Shown here one piece after another: positions 33,870 to 41,476 of a DNA stretch of 64,000 nucleotides. The stretch covers positions 1 to 64,000 of the forward strand of contig NZ_JAFCKH010000006.1 of NCBI RefSeq assembly GCF_018130505.1. Reading direction: 5' to 3'. A model generated the notes under the pieces. It did no database searches and was not told the DNA's origin. It was given only the letters and a program-made list of their open reading frames with translations. The DNA is from Bradyrhizobium tropiciagri. Its GTDB lineage: Bacteria > Pseudomonadota > Alphaproteobacteria > Rhizobiales > Xanthobacteraceae. The position numbers were made by a program, and so were the translations under genes. Position 1 is the first letter of the stretch; each line of letters opens with the position of its first letter.

Positions 33870-34349
33870 CTACTTCATCTCGTGGGACATGTTCATGTGA
33901 TCGTGCGCGGCCGGCGGCGTCGCCGGGCTCGGCTGCGTCGGGGCTGGCGCGGATGGCGTGACCGGCTCGCCGATCGCGAGCTTCATGGCGTCGATCTCCT
34001 GCTGCTGCTCGACGATGATCTCCTGCGCGATGCGGCGCAGCTGTTCGTTCTTGCCGTAGCGGAGCTCGATCACCGCCATGTCGATCGCGCCCTGGTGATG
34101 CGGCATCATCATCTGGACGAAGTCGCGATCGATGTCGCCGGTCGGCCTTGCCGCCATGTCGTTCATCATCTTGGTCATCGCGGCCTCGTTCTCGGCGAGG
34201 AACATGCTTTCGTCTGATGATGCCGGCATGGTCTCGGCCAGCTGATGCGCCTCATGCGCGAGCACGACGGGAGAGACGGCAAGGGCAAACAGCACGCGCG
34301 CGCCGAACAGCGCGGCACCGATGCCGGGTTTTAGGAATCGCAGGTTCAT
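33870..34349 (-). CDS. DUF305 periplasmic protein with Met/His-rich tail
   Basis: A 159-residue exported protein. The signal sequence ends around VLAHEAHQ. The DUF305 core is clear: DIDRDFVQMMMPHHQGAIDM, then a helix ending IIVEQQQEIDAMK. The C-terminal tail HDHMNMSHEMK is rich in Met and His, the composition of periplasmic copper- or silver-binding segments. It leads the four-gene unit DUF305, beta-propeller, ECF sigma, anti-sigma. Members of DUF305 often accompany copper or silver resistance genes. Metal binding is inferred from composition. Confidence 0.85.
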   Translation of the reverse strand: MNLRFLKPGIGAALFGARVLFALAVSPVVLAHEAHQLAETMPASSDESMFLAENEAAMTKMMNDMAARPTGDIDRDFVQMMMPHHQGAIDMAVIELRYGKNEQLRRIAQEIIVEQQQEIDAMKLAIGEPVTPSAPAPTQPSPATPPAAHDHMNMSHEMK

Positions 34350-34530
34350 CGCTTTTCATCCTGAAAGTCAGCGCGCCGCCGGGGCTGGTGCGCGCGAGCC
34401 GCCTTGCGGCCATTGGCTTGCATGGGTGGGACGCGGCGCGGCGTCTTCTATTCCGCCGCAGCATCGCAGAATCGCGCCGATCACGAATTACTGAACGACG
34501 CGGCTCATCCGCGGCTCCCGCGGCGCCGGT

Positions 34531-34558
34531 TTGCGCTTCCGAAGCCGCTGGTTATAAA
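34531..34558 (+). promoter_or_regulatory. Candidate promoter of hyuBA
   Basis: TTGCGC (34531-34536), 16 bases, then TATAAA (34553-34558). The -10 is good, the -35 moderate. The start would be near 34565, about 65 bases before the HyuB ATG. The rest of the 281-base gap (34350-34630) shows nothing more. Confidence 0.35.
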
Positions 34559-34630
34559 GGGGGAATCCCGGCTCCGATCGGCCGCTTCCGCGGCCGCCAT
34601 CAGCGCAATCGCGGCGCCAGCAAGGCAAAG

Positions 34631-36286
34631 ATGTCCAGCAAGATCGATCCGATCACCCGTTCCGTCGTCCAGCACCGTCTGTCCTCGATCGTGAGGGAGA
34701 TGGGCGAGGCGATGCTGCGCACCTCCTATTCGCAGATCCTCAATTCCAGCCGCGATTTCTCGCTCGGCATCTGCGACACGCGCGGGCGGCTGATCGCGCA
34801 GGCCGATCACATCCCCGTGCATGTCGGTGCGCTGCCCTGGGCGACGCTCGCGGTCGAGGAGCGTTTCAAGGACGTCGCGCCCGGCGACGTCATCCTGCTC
34901 AACGATCCCTATCAGGGCGGCGGCAGCCATCTGCCCGACCTCACCGCCTTCGTGCCGGTGTTCGACGGCGGCAAGCGGCTGCTCTGGACCATCGTGCGCG
35001 CGCATCAGAGCGACATCGGCGGCGCCACCCACGGCGCCTACAATCCCGGCGCCACCGAGATCTATCAGGAAGGCATCCGCATTCCGCCGATCAAGCTCTA
35101 TGAAGCCGGCAAGCCGCGCGAGGACCTGCTCGACCTGCTGGCGCTGAACATCCGCAACCCCCGTGAATTCCGCGGCGACCTCGCGGCGATGCTGGGCGCG
35201 GCGCATCTCGGCGAGCGCCGGGTTGCGAAACTGTTCAGCGAGTTCGGCGCCGATACTGTCGAAGCTGCGATCGAAGCCATTCTCGATGCCACCGAGCAGC
35301 AGACGCGCGCGGTGGTGTCAACGTGGAAGGACGGTGTGTTTCACGGCGAAGCATTCCTCGACGATGACGGCCACGGCCGTACCGACATCAAGATCGCGGC
35401 CAAGGTGACGAAAAAGGGCAGCGACATCGAGGTCGATCTCACAGGCTCCGATCCGCAGTCGACCAGCTTCGTCAACTCGTCGCATGCCAACATGCAAGCC
35501 GCGGTCGCGATGGCGTTCGCCTATCTGATCGACGCCGACATTCCGAAGAACACCGGCGCGCTGCGGCCGCTGAAGGTGATCGCAAAACAAGGCACCATCG
35601 TCTGGGCCGATCCGGGCCGGCCCGTGACGCTCTGCACCAGCCATCCCTCCAACGAGATCGTCGAAGCCATCATCAAGGCGATGTCGGCATCCTGTCCGGA
35701 CCGCGTGATGGGCGGATGGGGCCGTCGGTTCCGCATCGCCATCCAGGGCGAGGATCCGCGCAATGGGCGCAACTTCATCTGGCACATGTTCCAGGCGCGG
35801 CCCGGCGGCGGCGCCTCGATCGGCGGCGACGGCTATTCGTCGATCGGTGAGTGGCACACCGTCGGCGGTCTGAAGTTCGGCAGCATCGAGGTCGCCGAGG
35901 TGCGTTTTCCGCTGCATTTCCGCCAGCACGAATTCCGGCCGGATTCCGGCGGCGACGGCCAGCATCGCGGCGGTCTCGGCGTTTCGCTCGACATGGTGCT
36001 GGAGACGGCAAAGCCGGCCAAGGGCAACACTGCCGGCGACGGCGCGCGTCACGGTCCCTGCGGCATGCTCGGCGGCGAGGACGGCGAGCCGCACCGCTAC
36101 CGCCTGCTGTCCGAAGGTCGCGCGCCGCGGGTGGTGAAGACCAAGGAGGTCGGCATCGAGCTCAACCCCGGCGACTGCCTTGAGGTTCGCTCCTCCGGCG
36201 GTGGCGGCTGGGGCTCGCCGGAGAAGCGATCTGCGGAGGCGCGGGCGCGCGACGTCGCGCAGGGTCTGGTTTCGAAAGCGGTGTAG
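34631..36286 (+). CDS. hyuB: Hydantoinase B / oxoprolinase family protein
   Basis: Beta subunit (551 residues) of an ATP-dependent hydantoinase/oxoprolinase, which opens cyclic amides such as N-methylhydantoin or 5-oxoproline. The family N-terminal region DPITRSVVQHRLSSIVREMG, the LLNDPYQGGGSHLPD segment and the C-terminal SGGGGWGSP are all present. The ATG at 34631 has AAGG upstream; the frame is open for 160 more codons upstream but with no protein-like sequence. It precedes hyuA by seven bases. An acetone- or acetophenone-carboxylase-like role is an alternative for this superfamily, but a third subunit is absent. Confidence 0.9.
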   Translation: MSSKIDPITRSVVQHRLSSIVREMGEAMLRTSYSQILNSSRDFSLGICDTRGRLIAQADHIPVHVGALPWATLAVEERFKDVAPGDVILLNDPYQGGGSHLPDLTAFVPVFDGGKRLLWTIVRAHQSDIGGATHGAYNPGATEIYQEGIRIPPIKLYEAGKPREDLLDLLALNIRNPREFRGDLAAMLGAAHLGERRVAKLFSEFGADTVEAAIEAILDATEQQTRAVVSTWKDGVFHGEAFLDDDGHGRTDIKIAAKVTKKGSDIEVDLTGSDPQSTSFVNSSHANMQAAVAMAFAYLIDADIPKNTGALRPLKVIAKQGTIVWADPGRPVTLCTSHPSNEIVEAIIKAMSASCPDRVMGGWGRRFRIAIQGEDPRNGRNFIWHMFQARPGGGASIGGDGYSSIGEWHTVGGLKFGSIEVAEVRFPLHFRQHEFRPDSGGDGQHRGGLGVSLDMVLETAKPAKGNTAGDGARHGPCGMLGGEDGEPHRYRLLSEGRAPRVVKTKEVGIELNPGDCLEVRSSGGGGWGSPEKRSAEARARDVAQGLVSKAV

Positions 36287-36293
36287 GCGAGCG

Positions 36294-38333
36294 ATGTATA
36301 CGATTGGGATAGATGTCGGCGGCACCTACACCGACCTGGTTGCATCAGATCAGTCCGGGCGCACCGTGTTCGCGAAATCGCCGTCCACGCCGGCCGATCA
36401 GTCGATCGGCGTCATGGCGGGCCTGGAAGAGCTGGCACGCCGCCTCGGCGTGACGCGCGCGGCGCTGCTCGGCGCCACCGATCGCCTGGTGCATGGCACC
36501 ACCGTTGCGACCAACGCGCTGCTGGAGCGCAAGGGCGCGAAGGTCGCGCTGCTCACCACCGAGGGCCATCGCGACGTCGTCGAGATGCGCGAGGGACTGA
36601 AGCCGGACCGCTACGATCTGCGCACGCCGCCGCCCGAGCCGCTGGTGCCGCGCGAGCGCCGCTTTGGCGTGCGCGAGCGGCTGAAGGCCGACGGCAGCGC
36701 GGCCGTTGCGCTCGATGCTATGGCGCTCGGCGATGTCATCGCCGAGGTGAAACGGTCGGGCGCGAGTTCGGTCGCGGTCTGTTTCCTGCACGCCTATCTC
36801 AATCCGGAGCACGAGCTTGCCGCGGTCGAGCGCCTCGCGAAGGAATTGCCCGATGTCAGCGTGTCGCGTTCCAGCGACGTGCTGCCGCAGATCAAGGAAT
36901 ATGAGCGCGTCTCGACGACCATTGTGAACGCCTATGTCGCGCCGACGGTGCGGCGCTATCTCACCAATCTGGAGACGAGCCTCGGCGAGGCCGGCTTCAA
37001 GGGCTCGCTGTTCGTGGTGCTGTCGCATGGCGGCATGGCGCCGGTGGAGGAGGCCTCGCGGCTTGCCGCGGGCACCGTGCTGTCCGGTCCGGCCGGCGGC
37101 ATCTCCGGCAGCCGCCGCTGCGCCGAGATGCTCGGCATTCCCGATCTCGTGCCGTTCGACATGGGCGGCACCTCGACCGACATCTCCCTGATTGCCGACG
37201 GTGCGGCCTCGCTCTCCGCCGACGGCATGCTCGCCGGCCAGCGCATCGCGCTGCGCAGCCTCGACATCGCCAGCATCGCGGCCGGCGGCGGCTCGATCGC
37301 GAGCGTCGACGGCGGCCGCACGCTGCGGGTCGGCCCGGAGAGCGCGGGCTCGGTGCCGGGCCCGGCCTGCTACGGCAATGGGGGCACGGCTGCCACCGTC
37401 ACCGATGCCAATGTCGTGCTCGGCTATCTCGATGCCGCCGCCTTCATGGGCGGCGCGCGGCCACTCGATCGCGCGGCCTCGGATGCCGCGGTGGATCGCA
37501 TCGCCGAGGCGCTCGGCCTGTCGCGCATCGAGGCGGCGGCCGGCATCTACAAGATGATCAACCTGAAGATGGCCGACGGCATCCGCCTGATGACTTTGCG
37601 CCGCGGCGTCGATCCGCGCAAGTTCGCGCTGCTCAGTTTCGGCGGCGCCGCCGGCATGCATGCGGCGGAAGTCGCGCGCGAGCTCGAGATCAGGCGCATC
37701 ATCGTGCCGACGGTGGCCTCCGTGCTGTCGGCCTGGGGCATGCTGACCAGCGATCTGCGCTACGAGGTCAGCCGCACCCATTACGGCACGGGCCGGATTT
37801 CCGCGGGCGAGGTGCGCAGCCTGTTCGCCGCGCTGGAGGAGCAGGCCGCCGGCCGGCTGCGCTCCTGGTTCAAGGGCGACATCGCGATCGAGCGCTCGGC
37901 CGAGATGCGCTATGGCGAGCAGGTGTTCGAGATCGACGTGCCGTTCGGCGAGCTCGATCTCGACGCTGCCGATCTGGTGGCGCAGATCGAGGACCGCTTC
38001 CACCGCCGCCACGAGGAACTCTACACCTATGCCTCGCGCGGGCAGGAGGTGGTGTTCGTCAACGCCCGAGTCGCCGCGGTCGGCAAGGTGGCGCCCGCTG
38101 GCCGCGATGTCGGCGAAGCCACGTCCGCGACAGGCTGCACGCCGCGCGGCAAGCGGCAGGCCTGGCTCGGCGCCTGGCGCGAGGTGCCGGTCTATGCGCT
38201 CGACGATCTCGGGCCCGGCCACACGCTCACAGGTCCCGCGATCATCGAGGCCGAGACCACGACGGTATTGGTCGATACAGATGACCGCGTGACCGTCAAT
38301 CCGCTGGGCTGGCTCGATATAACATTGCGCTGA
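36294..38333 (+). CDS. hyuA: Hydantoinase A / oxoprolinase family protein
   Basis: Alpha subunit (679 residues) with the actin-like ATPase fold: phosphate-1 loop GIDVGGTYTDL at the N-terminus and phosphate-2 FDMGGTSTDI at about residue 290. Lid and C-terminal domains follow. It phosphorylates the substrate for ring opening together with HyuB. Translation starts seven bases after hyuB, at an ATG preceded by GGCGAGCG. The next gene downstream is a binding protein, suggesting that the substrate is imported. Confidence 0.9.
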   Translation: MYTIGIDVGGTYTDLVASDQSGRTVFAKSPSTPADQSIGVMAGLEELARRLGVTRAALLGATDRLVHGTTVATNALLERKGAKVALLTTEGHRDVVEMREGLKPDRYDLRTPPPEPLVPRERRFGVRERLKADGSAAVALDAMALGDVIAEVKRSGASSVAVCFLHAYLNPEHELAAVERLAKELPDVSVSRSSDVLPQIKEYERVSTTIVNAYVAPTVRRYLTNLETSLGEAGFKGSLFVVLSHGGMAPVEEASRLAAGTVLSGPAGGISGSRRCAEMLGIPDLVPFDMGGTSTDISLIADGAASLSADGMLAGQRIALRSLDIASIAAGGGSIASVDGGRTLRVGPESAGSVPGPACYGNGGTAATVTDANVVLGYLDAAAFMGGARPLDRAASDAAVDRIAEALGLSRIEAAAGIYKMINLKMADGIRLMTLRRGVDPRKFALLSFGGAAGMHAAEVARELEIRRIIVPTVASVLSAWGMLTSDLRYEVSRTHYGTGRISAGEVRSLFAALEEQAAGRLRSWFKGDIAIERSAEMRYGEQVFEIDVPFGELDLDAADLVAQIEDRFHRRHEELYTYASRGQEVVFVNARVAAVGKVAPAGRDVGEATSATGCTPRGKRQAWLGAWREVPVYALDDLGPGHTLTGPAIIEAETTTVLVDTDDRVTVNPLGWLDITLR

Positions 38334-38432
38334 GGCGGGCCGCCGCCATCAACATTTCATTTTTCCGACGTTGGCTTGGGCGATAAGGTTGGATCGCTCG
38401 GGAGGAGCGCCGGCAGCGCCGGCGTTTTGGCG

Positions 38433-39671
38433 ATGTTGATGCAAACAAGACGACAAACCTTGTTTTCGACCCTTCTTGTCGGCGTCTCGCTGCTGCTCGC
38501 TGCGCCGTTGCACGCACAGCAGGCGCAGAGCCCGGCCGACACCGACATCCGCATCGGCAATGTCATGCCCTACACCGGGCCGCTGGCGGCGTTTGCGACC
38601 ATCGGGCGGGCCGAGTCGGCCTATTTCGACATGGTCAACGAGCGCGGCGGCATCAACGGCCGCAAGGTCAAATTCATCTCGGTCGACGACAGCTCCAATC
38701 CGAAGACCGCGCTGGAGCAGACCCGCGATCTCGTCGAGCAGCAGAACGTGCTGATGATGTTCGGCTCGTTCGGCACGCCGGGCAATCTGGCGGTGCGCAA
38801 ATATCTCAACGAGAAGAACGTCCCGCAGCTGTTCGTCGCGTCCGGCGACGAGGAGTGGGCGCACCCCAAGGCCTGGCCGTGGACCATGGGCTGGCAGCCG
38901 ACCTTCCGTGCCGAGGGGCGGATCTACGCCAACTACATCCAGGCGGCCTATCCCAATCGCAAGATCGCGGTGCTGTGGCAGAACGACCAGTTCGGCCGCG
39001 ACCTGTTCCGCGGCTTGCAGGAAGGGCTCGGCGACACCGCCGGCATGATCGTCGCCGATCTCGCATTCGACGCCACGGAGACGCGGATCGAGAACCAGCT
39101 CGGCATCCTGAAGGCCTCCGGCGCTGACATCCTGGTATTCGACGGCGCCCCGGCGATCGCCGCCCGCGCGATCCGGGTCGTGGCCGGGATGGACTGGCAT
39201 CCGGTGTTCATCCTCGACAATGCCTCGGCCTCGATCGCCAGCGCCCTGCAGCCGGCCGGGCTGCAGAACTCGCTCGGCGTGATCTCGACCTCGTTCCTGA
39301 AGGACGCCGGCGATGCTGCCTGGAAGGACGATCCGCACATCAAGGCGTGGGACGCCTTCATGGACAGATATTTCCCCGATGGCGACAAGGACGACATCTA
39401 CGCCGTGTTCGGCTACGCCGCCGCCGACACGCTGCTCCAGGTGCTGCGCCAATGCGGCGACGATTTCTCGCGCGAGAACATCATGCGGCAGGCTGCCTCG
39501 CTGAAGAATTTTCAGAGCCCGATCGCGCTGCCGGGGATCGTGATCAACACCGGGCCGAACGATTTCCGCCCGATCAAGCAGATGCGCCTCGTACAGTTCG
39601 ACGGCAACGCCTGGCAACCGATCGGCGACGTGATCGAGAGCGCGTTCACGACCGTGCGCGAGGATAATTAG
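38433..39671 (+). CDS. Branched-chain amino-acid-type substrate-binding protein (LivJ-like)
   Basis: Periplasmic type I binding protein of 412 residues. A signal peptide of about 30 residues (TLFSTLLVGVSLLLAAPLHA-QQ) precedes the Leu/Ile/Val-binding fold (IRIGNVMPYTGPLAAFATIG). No permease or ATPase gene is near, so it is an orphan that may feed a general Liv importer with the hyuBA substrate. The start is uncertain: ATG 38433 or 38439, both without an adjacent ribosome site. GGGAGGA lies 27 bases upstream, with a perfect GC hairpin (CGCCGGC-AGC-GCCGGCG, 38409-38425) between. A TTG at 38376 is a less likely start. Confidence 0.82.
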   Translation: MLMQTRRQTLFSTLLVGVSLLLAAPLHAQQAQSPADTDIRIGNVMPYTGPLAAFATIGRAESAYFDMVNERGGINGRKVKFISVDDSSNPKTALEQTRDLVEQQNVLMMFGSFGTPGNLAVRKYLNEKNVPQLFVASGDEEWAHPKAWPWTMGWQPTFRAEGRIYANYIQAAYPNRKIAVLWQNDQFGRDLFRGLQEGLGDTAGMIVADLAFDATETRIENQLGILKASGADILVFDGAPAIAARAIRVVAGMDWHPVFILDNASASIASALQPAGLQNSLGVISTSFLKDAGDAAWKDDPHIKAWDAFMDRYFPDGDKDDIYAVFGYAAADTLLQVLRQCGDDFSRENIMRQAASLKNFQSPIALPGIVINTGPNDFRPIKQMRLVQFDGNAWQPIGDVIESAFTTVREDN

Positions 39672-39676
39672 CTTCC

Positions 39677-39799
39677 GTCGTCCCGGCGAAGGCCGGGACC
39701 CATTACCCCAACTGTCAGTTGGTGTGCCTCGCTGGGGCAACGATTTGCTTTTCACACCACGCAGCGGTGGTTATGGGTCCCGGCCTTCGCCGGGACGAC
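39677..39799. repeat. 123-bp palindromic repeat, family A, copy 3
   Basis: GTCGTCCCGGCGAAGGCCGGGACCC at the left is mirrored by GGGTCCCGGCCTTCGCCGGGACGAC at the right. It starts five bases after the LivJ-type stop and lies between two convergent genes. Confidence 0.9.
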
Positions 39800-39828
39800 G
39801 ATGTTGTGGGAGTGGGCTCAACAACCGC

Positions 39829-41043
39829 CTACTTCTTCAGTCCGTAGTTCAGCAGCCCGCCCTTGTTCTTCGGCGGATGGGCACGCAGGCCTTCCTCGTT
39901 CGGCTCGGTGCCCCAGCCCGGGCGATCCGGAATCACCAGATGGCCGTCGACGAATTCCGGCACGTGCGTGAACAACTCGTGGTCCCAGGCCAGGCGGTCG
40001 ATATCCGTCTCCATGATCCGCAAATTCGGCACCGCCGCGCAGAAATGCGCGTTCATCATGGTGCAGAGGTGGCCATAGAAATTATGCGGCGCGACGTTGA
40101 CCTCGAAATGCTCGGCGGCGGCCGCGATCTTCATCGACTGCCAGACCCCGTTCCACGGCGTATCGATGATCGCGACGTCCATCGCCTGCTCGGTGAAATA
40201 GGGCAGGAATTCGCGCAGGCCCAAGAGCGTCTCGCAGGATGAGATCGGATGCGGGCTCTGGCGGCGGATATAGCCGAGTGCCTGCGGGTTGAAGGTGTCG
40301 ATCTCGACCCAGAACATGTCCATCTTCTCGATGGCGCGCAGGATCTTCAGGTAACCCTCGGTCTTGGCGTTGAAGTTGAGGTCGAGTAGCAGGTCGACAT
40401 CCGGCCCGGCGCCGTCGCGGATGGCTTCCAGGTGCATGCAGAGATTGCGCAGCACATCGCGGTCGACGTTGATCTCGGGCTGGAACGGCGAGCCGAAGCC
40501 GGGGCGCCAGCCCTGCGGCTTGCCGTCGGTGTAGAGGAAGATGTTGGTCTTCATCGCCGAGAATTTCTTCTCGCGCACCTCGGCCCCGATCGCCTTGACG
40601 CCGTCGAGATCGGTAATGGCCGGCTTGTACCAGTCGGGATGATTGATGCGCCAGGTCGCGCAATGCGACCAGTAGACCCGGATGCGGTCGCGGATCTTGC
40701 CGCCGAGCAGATCGTAGCAGGGTACGCCAAGCGCCTTGGCCTTGACGTCGAGCAGCGCGTTCTCGATCGCGCCTAACGCCAGCGCCACCACGCCGCCGGC
40801 GGCCGGACGCGTCGCGGCGAACAGGTCGACGTAGATCCGCTCATGCTGGAATGCGTTCTTGCCGACCACCCGTGCCGACAGGCGTTCGATTGCCGCGGTC
40901 ACGCCGGGCGCGCCGAAGCCCTCGTCATACTCGCTCCAGCCGACCAGCCCGTCCTCAGTCGTCACCTTGACGAAATGATAATTCCGCCAGCCGGCATCGC
41001 AGGCGAGCGTTTCGACGGACTTGATTGTGGTAGCCTTGCTCAT
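39829..41043 (-). CDS. Enolase-superfamily (mandelate racemase/muconate lactonizing) enzyme
   Basis: A 404-residue member of the enolase superfamily, cytoplasmic. Metal ligands are recognisable as Asp221 (LLLDLNFN), Glu247 (WVEID) and Glu271 (SCETL). Candidate acid/base residues are Lys165 (SAMKTN) and His320 (VAPHNFYG). The N-terminal capping domain ends near residue 120. Such enzymes dehydrate sugar acids or racemise and cycloisomerise carboxylates; the exact reaction cannot be inferred. GGGGGAACAC precedes the ATG. It is convergent to the LivJ-type gene across a palindromic repeat. Confidence 0.88.
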   Translation of the reverse strand: MSKATTIKSVETLACDAGWRNYHFVKVTTEDGLVGWSEYDEGFGAPGVTAAIERLSARVVGKNAFQHERIYVDLFAATRPAAGGVVALALGAIENALLDVKAKALGVPCYDLLGGKIRDRIRVYWSHCATWRINHPDWYKPAITDLDGVKAIGAEVREKKFSAMKTNIFLYTDGKPQGWRPGFGSPFQPEINVDRDVLRNLCMHLEAIRDGAGPDVDLLLDLNFNAKTEGYLKILRAIEKMDMFWVEIDTFNPQALGYIRRQSPHPISSCETLLGLREFLPYFTEQAMDVAIIDTPWNGVWQSMKIAAAAEHFEVNVAPHNFYGHLCTMMNAHFCAAVPNLRIMETDIDRLAWDHELFTHVPEFVDGHLVIPDRPGWGTEPNEEGLRAHPPKNKGGLLNYGLKK

Positions 41044-41476
41044 GTGTTCCCCCGACGCGCAGTGTTGTTTGTTGAGGGATACAATAGCGCATCGAGCAAT
41101 GCATCATCCGCACGGCGCCAGACCGCCAGCGCAGATGAGCGGGACGCGCGGTACAATTGGTCATGCTCACGACCTCCCGACCGTCGCCGTGAGGAGCGCG
41201 CTCTTGCGCGCGTCTCGAAGGGTCGACGGCCCGGCATTCTCCACGCGGATATGGACTTTCTCCGCGCGGACGCAGCACGGCCGTGCATCCTTCGAGACGG
41301 CCGCGTTGCGGCCTCCTCAGGATGAGGGGAGGAGAGCGTAGTCTCCATTTCGCGTATTCCGTCGAGCGGAAGAAATTTCCACTTGCATCACACTGTCAGC
41401 GCGGCTTCAAGTTCAGGCAACAAGAAACTGAATCAGCCATCGTCATCGGCTGGTCATTTTGTCGCGAGGGAACGTG
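41044..41476. other. 433-base divergent region with a palindromic repeat
   Basis: The gap between the enolase-family gene (leftward) and the CoA-transferase operon (rightward). It holds the family C repeat at 41190-41325. ATACAAT (41080s) and GTACAATT (41150s) half-sites near the enolase promoter side could be operator halves. Upstream of the CoA-transferase I see no sigma-54 or strong sigma-70 match. Confidence 0.5.
41190..41325. repeat. Palindromic repeat family C, copy 1
   Basis: GTGAGGAGCGCGCTCTTGCG...GTCTCGAAGG is mirrored by CCTTCGAGACGGCCGCGTTG...CTCCTCAGGATGAG. A relative lies at 52761-52865. It sits between the divergent enolase-family and CoA-transferase genes. Confidence 0.7.
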
